A DNA stretch of 22,654 nt, from positions 1 to 22,654 of the IMG/VR virus record IMGVR_UViG_3300044858_000807. One strand, given 5' to 3'. Within the stretch, counting starts at the first letter, position 1. Each line of letters starts with the position of its first letter. Positions 15,101 through 21,838 of this stretch are shown here, piece after piece. The DNA is from a virus. The notes under the pieces are model-generated. The model searched no databases, was not told where the DNA came from, and saw only the letters and a program-made list of their open reading frames with translations. The translations under genes and the position numbers were made by a program.

Positions 15101-18100
15101 GGACGATGTTGACAAACCGCTCCCATGCCGTGATCTCCGCGCCCTTGGGGTTGATGGAGTTCAGCTTCGCCTTGAACTCCTCGTTTGCCCAGGTCTCAGC
15201 AACGAACTCGTCCAGACTCGTCGCACCGTACGCCGTATCCAAACTTCCCTTCACGTCGTTGAACAACGTGGTGAGCTGCTTGGTGTAGGGGTTCATCGGA
15301 TTGGAGAGAACATGCGAAGTAAACGCATGTCCAAGCTCATGGAACAGCACGTGATGGTTCATGCCGAACACGGAGTCCAGCGAGATTGAATTGGTCTTTG
15401 GGTCGTAGATACCGGCTACCCGCTTACCCGTGGCGTCAGTCAACTGGTTCACTGCCTGCACAGTGGTGGTCGTGAGGATGCCCAAATACAGCTTGGCGAG
15501 ATCCGCACTTATCCCGTCGGACTCGGCAGCAAGGAGCCTCAATGCTTGCTTGAGATCACCGTTATACAGCGCATGGCGCACAACGGGGTGCAATGGCGTG
15601 GCGAAGTCGCCCGGTGACTCCAACTTCTTCTGCGTCCAGCCAAGATCTCTCCACACCTCGGGCGGTGCTTGACGCTTGGCTTTGGCGTACGCTGCGATCT
15701 CCCGGGTCTGGGTAACTGCAGTAACTGCGTCTTCGGCAATCGCCTCAGAGTATTCACGGACTTGGGCTTGCTCGGCCTTGTACCGCTTCATACCCAATTT
15801 GGTGGCGGCGCGGCTACGTTGGTGTTCGGCGACGAACTTGGTGTACAGCGCCTTGGCGTCAGGGGACAGCTTTTCCTGTACCCATTGCTGCGCTTGTTTG
15901 GCAGCCCTGGTGCCGGTCCCCTGGAACCTTTCTACTTCAATCGATCCTTCACCTTCAGCACGCCGATAATTTGAAGTAGGGTTTACAACGTCGAACGCAA
16001 TGTCGTACAGGACATCGATCAGATTGGATGACTTGGAGAAATACGTTCTGGCGGCGGAAGCGGCTTCGCTGAGCTTACGCGTGGTAGCGACAACCCCAAG
16101 AATGGTCTTGCGATCCCGAGGTGGCAGCTTCTCACCTGCAGTGGGTTGATAGCCCTTGCGATCCAGTTCAGCCCAAGTCTTACGCGCCACCTCCTGCGCA
16201 GCACGCTCATCCGGCGTCAGGTCAGCATCTTCCTTGGCAACCTTGGGTTCTTTCTTTTCAGTCTGCGGCGCGGACGTGGGCGGCGGTGGGGGCGCGGGAG
16301 TAGCTGCTGCAGCAGCTTCATCGGCCTTGCGCTGTGCTTCCTCTGCACGCTCCAACATTTGTTGGGGTGTAAATTTAGGTGCCGGTGCCGGTGCAACAGG
16401 CGCAGCAACAGGCGCAGCAACAGGCGCAGCGGTAGGAGCCGAAAGCACCGATGGGTCGAAGTCAAACCCGGTAAGTTCTTTCCACTGCTTGAGCTTCTGT
16501 TCCAGCTCTGCTTCAATGGCTTCGTACTCCACCCGTGCTGGAGACGCCTGCTTACCTTCGCGGGGCCGGAACGGTTCCCGACCGTCCGAGGTCATCAACT
16601 CACCCTTGCGCGTACCGATCCTGCGCAGATCTTCGATGAGCGATTCTTTGGTAGGTGGCGCGGCAGGAGCCGTAGGCTCAACGGGTGGCGGTGGTGGCGG
16701 AGGCGGAGGCGGAGGTGGAGGCGGCGCAGGTGGGGTAACTTCTACTGCAGGGGGTGCAACTCCCGCTCCCATAACAGGACTTGCAGGAGGTTCTGCACCG
16801 CGTACCACTGGAGGTTGTTGAGGTGTGACAACTCCTGCGGGGGGTGCTGCTCCTGGGGGTTGCACAGGTACTGAAACGCCCTCTCCAATACTGGGAGGGG
16901 GAGGTTGTCCAACATTCGGTTGTTCCTCTACGGGGCCGGGGGCCCCTTTACGTTTGGCAAGTTCGGCTTGAACTGCCTGTATGAGATCTTGCTTCTGCTG
17001 ATCTTGGGGCTTAGCCAGTTGGTGCTGCAGGGTAGTTTCCAACAATTGCACAGGCCATGCGTCAAGTGATGGAATACCGAGAGGAGTGGGGGCCTCTGCA
17101 GGTGGAGCTGGGGGCGCAGCGGGTACGGGTGGTGTAGGCGCGACAGGTGGAGCGACAGGTGGAACGACAGGTGGAACGACAGGTGGAACGACAGGTGGAA
17201 CGACAGGCGGCGCGACAGGCGGCGCGACAGGTGGAGCTGGGGGCGCAGGGGGGAGAACGGGTGGGGGTGGCTCAGCGGGAGGTGGAGCCGGGGGTTGCTC
17301 TGCTGCGGTACGCTCGTCGAGGATACGTTGTGCCTCAGACTTCTGACGCTGGGCTTCTGCAAACGCACCGGGCGCACCAAACGTAGTACCGCCAATCGCA
17401 CCTTTCAGGCTTGCGTTGAGGATACGGTCGATGTTCTTCTGGCTAAACGCTTCTCCTGTGGCTCCGGCAGTCTGCTCGGCCAAGATACCAAGAAGTTCCT
17501 GTGCACCTTCGGTAGCACCTTCACCAAGTCCAGTCTTCAGAAGTTCTTTTGCTACGCCTACCTTGAGCGTCTGGGGAACAATCGTGGACTGCTGCACCAA
17601 CTCGTTAGCCACCCGGGCACGTGCGGCGGGGGAGAACTGACTCAACAATCGGGCAGGGATGATGGCGTCCAGCGCAGCTTGCGCGGCACCAAACACCACG
17701 GCTATACCGGGGGTGATGTTCCCTGTTTCTTCGTAGATGTTCTGGAACGTGTCTGGCGCGTTCAGTCCAAACGATGCGGTGCCGAGCCCTACGTTGGTCC
17801 CGGTTCTGGCTCCACGTGCAGCGACATCAGCACCGTATCTGTCAGTGGCGCGTGCGGCGAGACGCTCGGCATAGATCTTTGCCGCGTCATCAGTCATCCC
17901 TCTGGCCGCAGCGGTCTGCGCGGCCTTCTCCGCCGCCATTTTCTCCAGCCCACTAAGCGCAGCACGCCGCCCCACCACCCCACTAGCACCAGCGCCAGTG
18001 AGCATAGCGAGCATGTCAGCGCTGAGTTCTCCGACCGTTTCGGCTATGTATCCAGGGGCGTCTCCCACCCCCCGAATGTCACGGAAAGACTTGAAAGCGG

Positions 18101-18419
18101 TGGGGTACTTGAGTTCGGCTTCCCGGCGCTTGGCTGCAGCCTCTTCAAACTGTTGCTTGACGTACTCGTCGTTTTTACCGACAAGCGACGCCGCCAAGGC
18201 AGGGGCTAGATCAGTGATTGCACTCCCTAACCCAGAAGCTGCACGGCCAAAGCCGCCCTTGATGAGCTGACCTAACCCGAGATCCCGGTAGTCAGGACGA
18301 TACCCATACTTTTGCTCTGCGAGCGAAGCAAGCCGTTGTGCCTGTGCCTGGATCTCTGCATCCGGCATTGAGTCAGGAAACGATACCGGCCCATAGTTGG
18401 GTATCTGGACTACCTTCAC
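12126..18419 (-). CDS. Giant polyvalent virion protein with metallopeptidase motif and LPD38-like end
   Basis: The 2097-residue protein has an Ala/Gly-rich N-terminal region (about 1-360) with amphipathic helices. Next come long Pro-rich linkers (about 365-450 and 500-780), including a run of 14 prolines at 566-579. A zinc metallopeptidase motif HELGH (1027-1031) follows, with E1071 or E1075 in SLDEFVAETW as likely third ligand. Helical regions continue to about 1600. The C-terminal part (about 1700-2000) contains KVLFMFKKYGVLMNYLLF, a hydrophobic segment near 1815-1848 and GEYIRGMETM, which resemble the LPD38 domain of phage polyvalent proteins. I infer an internal virion protein ejected with the DNA, possibly processing itself or a host factor. 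GTG 18419 overlaps the upstream stop by 4 bp, with a G-rich RBS. The gene ends next to the convergent terminator and shows no T-tailed hairpin of its own. Confidence 0.85.
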   Translation of the reverse strand: MKVVQIPNYGPVSFPDSMPDAEIQAQAQRLASLAEQKYGYRPDYRDLGLGQLIKGGFGRAASGLGSAITDLAPALAASLVGKNDEYVKQQFEEAAAKRREAELKYPTAFKSFRDIRGVGDAPGYIAETVGELSADMLAMLTGAGASGVVGRRAALSGLEKMAAEKAAQTAAARGMTDDAAKIYAERLAARATDRYGADVAARGARTGTNVGLGTASFGLNAPDTFQNIYEETGNITPGIAVVFGAAQAALDAIIPARLLSQFSPAARARVANELVQQSTIVPQTLKVGVAKELLKTGLGEGATEGAQELLGILAEQTAGATGEAFSQKNIDRILNASLKGAIGGTTFGAPGAFAEAQRQKSEAQRILDERTAAEQPPAPPPAEPPPPVLPPAPPAPPVAPPVAPPVVPPVVPPVVPPVVPPVAPPVAPTPPVPAAPPAPPAEAPTPLGIPSLDAWPVQLLETTLQHQLAKPQDQQKQDLIQAVQAELAKRKGAPGPVEEQPNVGQPPPPSIGEGVSVPVQPPGAAPPAGVVTPQQPPVVRGAEPPASPVMGAGVAPPAVEVTPPAPPPPPPPPPPPPPPVEPTAPAAPPTKESLIEDLRRIGTRKGELMTSDGREPFRPREGKQASPARVEYEAIEAELEQKLKQWKELTGFDFDPSVLSAPTAAPVAAPVAAPVAPAPAPKFTPQQMLERAEEAQRKADEAAAAATPAPPPPPTSAPQTEKKEPKVAKEDADLTPDERAAQEVARKTWAELDRKGYQPTAGEKLPPRDRKTILGVVATTRKLSEAASAARTYFSKSSNLIDVLYDIAFDVVNPTSNYRRAEGEGSIEVERFQGTGTRAAKQAQQWVQEKLSPDAKALYTKFVAEHQRSRAATKLGMKRYKAEQAQVREYSEAIAEDAVTAVTQTREIAAYAKAKRQAPPEVWRDLGWTQKKLESPGDFATPLHPVVRHALYNGDLKQALRLLAAESDGISADLAKLYLGILTTTTVQAVNQLTDATGKRVAGIYDPKTNSISLDSVFGMNHHVLFHELGHAFTSHVLSNPMNPYTKQLTTLFNDVKGSLDTAYGATSLDEFVAETWANEEFKAKLNSINPKGAEITAWERFVNIVRNMFRSFMGKPSVGIETAYDVADRAIKSILSAAPDTREAELLYAATVNPKAPIVSRAINAMFDATGRVAGEQTADAASAFLASAGGTARRMGFSLLPLEVFVDTAKKYLPQAPRINELVRERAGDENARNQKIEGIVRKAEEWARRVGPTATERFDTVVYDSTTSKIDPTRPRKFYEDKFAKAPAIDLVNALETWDRLNKLLDPLPGGRALYINMRDAYQELYRELLSALDSRVDSSVDNTDTRKKIKDELHAVLAQKGEIDPYFPLTRNGDYWLYYVAKDARGQTTDYIEAFESPRERERAIKAVEAAGATLIQKFSNIRELSYKNAPPASFVKGVLEIIEKNRPNGATEEQQARFDTAMEAVLRMYLTTLPETAVAQSFQRRKETEGFKKDSIRALREKTFSMSRQLSNMKYAARMYDVQQDMREYAIKMGKGGAEDNALAKEYLSEMERRVSFAVAPTVSRTAQLINTVGFNYLLGFNVSSAMVNLTQVPLIVMPMLGGKYGYGDAGKAITRAYKTFMASGFGREVEILGAGGKKDKRRAMPSLDNYDFDSPDVPKEVKRYAALAREANKMGQFNRSMMYDALEVDDRKTVMSRVNAVSGFAFHHAERLNREVSLMAAYDLELQRLNSNKATAEERALSQAEKETRAAHEAIYLAEMTNGGSSAATAPPIAQNAIGKVLFMFKKYGVLMNYLLFKTAKEMLRGETPAVRRAAFKQLTGIMATTGLFAGLQGMPMFGVVAMIYNMFKEDDDEDFGAVVRGYTGESVYKGLINEVTGLSIAERVGLSNLLFRTSPVSSGSETLGEWAAQTFGGPAYGIASRLQRGLQMVNDGEYIRGMETMVPVFASNPMKAVRYATEGATTLRGDPIIGDIGPWNVAAQFFGFSPAEYTQQLEINSMLKGIDKAVTTNRTKYLREMYTAGRMGDIDGLLEAREKLQDLYIKHPGLGNLEETIKRSMAQHERTTQTMYHGIVLSKALRDELLQTAAEQQD
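16393..16428 (-). repeat. Three 12 bp tandem repeats encoding an Ala/Pro/Val linker
   Basis: The plus strand has three identical copies of GCAACAGGCGCA, giving a repeated A-P-V-A unit in the giant protein's linker before its peptidase half. It lies in frame, so copy-number change would not break the gene. Confidence 0.85.
16683..16724 (-). repeat. Run of 14 proline codons
   Basis: Codons 566-579 of the giant protein are all proline (GGN triplets on the plus strand), with mixed synonymous codons. Long proline runs stall bacterial ribosomes unless EF-P assists. Confidence 0.9.
17141..17236 (-). repeat. Eight 12 bp tandem repeats encoding V-P-P-V/A units
   Basis: Eight units of CGACAGGTGGAA and close variants (AG or CG endings) follow one another without gaps and encode PPV/PPA repeats at about residues 395-427 of the giant protein. 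The middle four units are identical, a sign of recent expansion by slippage or recombination. Confidence 0.9.
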
Positions 18420-20149
18420 TGTGAACCCCCCGCGAGATCGCGCAATGCTTGCTCCACCGAGGGTATACCAGATTCACGCCCAATGGACGACATAAGATCA
18501 CGTCTGTACAACTCTGATGCGCGTTGGATCGCGGCTTCAGCATCCCCCCAACCCACACGAGGATCGTACTTGACACGCTTGTTGGCAATATCGTTCAGCA
18601 CACGTCTACCATCCTCACTTTGCATCAGGTACTGACGCATCTCCGGAGTCACTGCGCCTGAGAAGAACTTGTTACGCACGTCGTCACGCAGGGCAAGCTC
18701 ATCACGTGGTGACAGGGGCTTAAGACTGGCTACTCCCTTACCTTGCGCCACTGCCGCACGCATCTTTGCTTGCTGGTCTGCGATGTCGCGCCGTGCCGCA
18801 GTAGCTTCCCGACGGGTAGCCGCCTGCTCAGCAACTTGGAACGCTTGTCCAGCCAACTGCGTCTGGTTGTTATCAAACGCCTTGCGCAACTGTTGATATC
18901 TATCCATACGGGCTTCGTATGACTTGAAGTCCCCGTTGGCTTCCGCCCGACGTGCATCCTCCACGGCTTGGCGCATTTCTATCATCAGTTTCTGCTGCTC
19001 AATCTTCAGCTTGTCATAGGCTGCGTCCTGAGCTTTCATACGGTCTTTATAAGCGAGACCGCCGCGTCCAGCGTTTACCAAGTTTTGCCAAGCCTTACCC
19101 CCACGGGCACCAGCAAGTAGGAATTCCTGCAGCCCACGCATTGCGCGGCCCTTCTTATCTTCTTCTCGTGCAGCTTCTTGCTGCTGGAACAACTTCTCAA
19201 GCTGTGCGATACCTTGTTCAGCCGCCTGCCCTGCGGGGCCTTTGATACCCGCAGCCTCCAACGCAGCCTTACGCTCAGCAGCTATACCCTCTGCCGTTGG
19301 CTTCTCCATATCGAACGTACGGTCAAGCGCAGCTCGTACATCCTTCTCGTACGGGTTTGGCGCTTCTGGAGGAGGCGCAGCCATAGCTGGCGCTTGCGCT
19401 GCCGGTCCACCCGGTGCGCTGGGCACCTTCGTAATTTGTACGGGTGGGCGAGCCGGAGCGGCGGGCGCGGCGGCAGCGGGTGCAGCAGGACGTGGAGCTT
19501 GCGCAGCGAAGCGACGTTTGATTTCCTCTTCGGGATACCCCATCTGCCGCAGTTCATCGGCAGTGAACCTACCCCGTTTACCCCCAGGCCCAAACGCTTC
19601 TACGCGGGGTTCATCTGGAAGTTGTTGGTATTCCGCTTCACCACGCGAGGTATACGGAAGTTGTTGGTATTCCGAACCCTCTACCCCACCAAATTCGGCA
19701 TTGAATGGCGTCAATCCCCCGGGGGAGAACCCCACCGCTCCGCCGTCGTCGTAGCCCAGAATCCCGCCAGCACGCAGTGGGATGATGTCTGGGTCGAGAC
19801 TGGTGATACCCGCAGGGGGACGGTTCTGAGCTTGGATCTGCTGCGCGGCTTCCTGCATCGCCCGCTGGTCCTGCATGGCGTCTTGTCGCATAGCCGGAAG
19901 CGCGGTATCTCGCACGTCCTGTATATCCGGCTCGTCCATCATGGGTTCTTCCGCTTGGGGCATCATGTCTGAAGCCACTGCACCGGCAATACCCTCGGCT
20001 ATCGTCCCCCCAGGAGGCGCGGCTGTCGCCTGATTTTTTGACATCAGGTACTTCACCAACCCCATCAGATTCTGCAGGGGCTCAGGAACAGTACCAGACC
20101 CCGCCTTCATCGGCTGGCCGGTTTGGATGATTGATTCGATGCCGTTCAT
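18416..20149 (-). CDS. Virion-associated helical protein with GGI-GY-GGAV motif
   Basis: The 577-residue protein has an acidic, Met/Gln-rich first part. A glycine motif AGGILGYDDGGAVGFSPGG follows at about 126-146, then a duplicated 13-residue segment starting EYQQLP (near 159-184) and a Pro/Ala-rich linker at about 213-260. A long charged helical, probably coiled-coil, region runs from about 275 to 480. I do not recognise a named family. The GGI-GY-GGAV motif recurs in its neighbour and in many phage structural-type proteins as I recall them. It lies directly before the giant polyvalent protein and overlaps its start by 4 bp, so the two are probably made together and may both be internal or tail-associated virion proteins. 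The ATG at 20149 has a G-rich upstream segment (AAGGGCGG) as RBS. Confidence 0.75.
   Translation of the reverse strand: MNGIESIIQTGQPMKAGSGTVPEPLQNLMGLVKYLMSKNQATAAPPGGTIAEGIAGAVASDMMPQAEEPMMDEPDIQDVRDTALPAMRQDAMQDQRAMQEAAQQIQAQNRPPAGITSLDPDIIPLRAGGILGYDDGGAVGFSPGGLTPFNAEFGGVEGSEYQQLPYTSRGEAEYQQLPDEPRVEAFGPGGKRGRFTADELRQMGYPEEEIKRRFAAQAPRPAAPAAAAPAAPARPPVQITKVPSAPGGPAAQAPAMAAPPPEAPNPYEKDVRAALDRTFDMEKPTAEGIAAERKAALEAAGIKGPAGQAAEQGIAQLEKLFQQQEAAREEDKKGRAMRGLQEFLLAGARGGKAWQNLVNAGRGGLAYKDRMKAQDAAYDKLKIEQQKLMIEMRQAVEDARRAEANGDFKSYEARMDRYQQLRKAFDNNQTQLAGQAFQVAEQAATRREATAARRDIADQQAKMRAAVAQGKGVASLKPLSPRDELALRDDVRNKFFSGAVTPEMRQYLMQSEDGRRVLNDIANKRVKYDPRVGWGDAEAAIQRASELYRRDLMSSIGRESGIPSVEQALRDLAGGSQ
19617..19674 (-). 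repeat. 19 bp direct repeat pair, period 39 bp
   Basis: GGAAGTTGTTGGTATTCCG occurs at 19617-19635 and again at 19656-19674. On the coding strand each copy encodes EYQQLP; the surrounding sequence is a diverged 13-codon duplication. Confidence 0.85.
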
Positions 20150-20158
20150 ACGCCGCCC

Positions 20159-21835
20159 TTAACCATTAGGGAACAACTTCTTGATCTGATCCGCAAGCCC
20201 CATCAGCCCGCCTAACGTACCAGACAACTGCCCAAGCCCGGTAGTAGCTTCAGAGGTGGTGCTGGTGCTGGCGGGTAGCCCTTGGATAAGGCTTTGTTGG
20301 AACTGCAACTGCTTGTACGGGTGGAGACGTTCCTCCTCAAACTGAGCCCTATCGGCGGCAATGCCTTCGCCCTCGATATCACGCTGGGTCTTACCAGCAC
20401 CTGCCATCATGTCAGCCAGAGTCTTGGCTTGGCCTTGCTCGGTGTTGAACTGTCCCATCGCCCGGTCATAGGCGTTGGCATACCCAGTGCCGATGGCTTT
20501 GTTCTGCTCTTGCATCAGATTTCGTTCAAGTTCAGCAGACTCAATTGCTTGCCTGCCGCCACCAAACGCACTTGCCCCACCGCCGATGCCGCTAAATTTA
20601 GCGCCCAGGTTCTTCCGAGAGATCTCGGACTGCCTGCGCATTTCCTCCAACTGAGGCGTCAGCACAGCGCTCAAGTACGGGTTCATGTACTGAGAGGCAA
20701 TCCCCCCCGGCCCAGTAGCTGGCCCCCCTGCGGTTGGTAGTTGATACGCCCCTGTGGAGGAGAACGTCTGCCCCAGTTGACCAGGGAAGGACAATCCCTG
20801 CAATCCCGAAAACACTTTTGACTGCAGCCCGGATTCACCCGCCGTGAGCGGCCCGGTATAGGCTTGATATGGGGTGTTGGCAAGTGCCTGACCTTTACCC
20901 ATGTAGTCCGTCACATAGGGACCGATCCAGCTAGACAGATTGGATTCCGTACTGACATCTCCAGCCACACCACCGGCGTCGAACGCAACCGCACCCCCAC
21001 CAGCGTAACCAGCGATACCACCCGGGGTGAACCTTGCAGGGTTGATCCGCCGCCCTTGCTTTTTGGTACCAGTTCTTGCCCTACGCACTCGGTCCATCAT
21101 TTGATACAGCACCTTGGCCCCGGCGTCAGAGTTGCCGTTACCGAGATGGGAGACCACGTCCGCAGGAATCACGAACTCCCCATGACTTAGCTTGGCAGGT
21201 TGCCGGTTATCGATGGAGCTAGGAATCCTGTCGGCCATACCGTCGGTTTGGCCACGCAGATAACGAGGGGGCATTGCTTTGCCACCACGGGCCATTTCAG
21301 CAATACCGCCCTGGGCCATGCCGCCTCCGTCAGTCGCAATGTTGACGGAATCACTCCCGTCGCCCCCTGCAACAGTATCAGCACCACCTCCACCACCTCC
21401 ACCACCTCCACCACCTGTGGTCGCAGTGGTTACAGGCGCGTAAGTTACATCAGAGAAGTACCGCCGTCCAGCACTTCCAGGGCGACGTGCAGGGGCCCCC
21501 GCTGCGGGTGTAGGTTGCGCAAGTTGGGTTCGCGTTGCGGTGAGTTGGGGGATGCCACCCCTATACCCAGGCGGCTTGCTGCTCTTGAACATCCCGGTCA
21601 ACCCGCCGATTCCAGCCAGTGCAGCGATCTGCCCCGGTGCACCAAACGGCGATGTGCCCGTAAACAATTTACGTACGTCGTTCCACGTAAAGCTGCTGGG
21701 GTCCGCATTGGATACGACATCGTTCCAGTACGTGGTCGAACTCTGCAAGTTAGGATCAGTGTAGTTCTTGACCCATTCCCCCGTTACATCGTCCCAACCA
21801 TAAGTGGGGTTTGCGGGATCTACATTGCTAGACAT
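20159..21835 (-). CDS. Phage structural-type protein with poly-Gly linker
   Basis: The 558-residue protein begins with a Trp/Asp-rich segment (YGWDDVTGEWVKNY), then a Pro/Arg linker and a run of 11 glycines near 142-152. A conserved block at about 198-252 contains SIDNRQPAKLSHGEFVIPAD and VVSHLGNGNSDAGAKVLY, a pattern I know from many phage virion-type proteins. GGIAGYAGGGAVAFDAGG follows near 268-290. The C-terminal half has a helical MNPYLSAVLTPQLEEM start, FGGGRQAIESAELERNLMQ (about 421-440) and an ending HPYKQLQFQQSLIQGLP, again typical of phage proteins coded near internal virion or tail genes. The exact role is unknown; a structural or ejection protein is inferred. The ATG at 21835 has AGGAG upstream, and its TAA lies 9 bases before the next gene. 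Confidence 0.78.
   Translation of the reverse strand: MSSNVDPANPTYGWDDVTGEWVKNYTDPNLQSSTTYWNDVVSNADPSSFTWNDVRKLFTGTSPFGAPGQIAALAGIGGLTGMFKSSKPPGYRGGIPQLTATRTQLAQPTPAAGAPARRPGSAGRRYFSDVTYAPVTTATTGGGGGGGGGGGADTVAGGDGSDSVNIATDGGGMAQGGIAEMARGGKAMPPRYLRGQTDGMADRIPSSIDNRQPAKLSHGEFVIPADVVSHLGNGNSDAGAKVLYQMMDRVRRARTGTKKQGRRINPARFTPGGIAGYAGGGAVAFDAGGVAGDVSTESNLSSWIGPYVTDYMGKGQALANTPYQAYTGPLTAGESGLQSKVFSGLQGLSFPGQLGQTFSSTGAYQLPTAGGPATGPGGIASQYMNPYLSAVLTPQLEEMRRQSEISRKNLGAKFSGIGGGASAFGGGRQAIESAELERNLMQEQNKAIGTGYANAYDRAMGQFNTEQGQAKTLADMMAGAGKTQRDIEGEGIAADRAQFEEERLHPYKQLQFQQSLIQGLPASTSTTSEATTGLGQLSGTLGGLMGLADQIKKLFPNG
21383..21416 (-). repeat. 9 bp tandem repeats encoding poly-glycine
   Basis: ACCACCTCC is repeated 3.8 times on the plus strand. 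Each unit encodes three glycines in the 558-residue protein, giving a flexible linker. The period is a multiple of three, so slippage keeps the frame. Confidence 0.85.
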
Positions 21836-21838
21836 AAC

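Noticed and set aside
17086-17346. Plus-strand glycine/threonine-rich open frame opposite the VPP repeats
   Set aside because: It is the mirror of the proline-coding repeat in the 2097-residue gene, which has a complete domain structure in its own frame.
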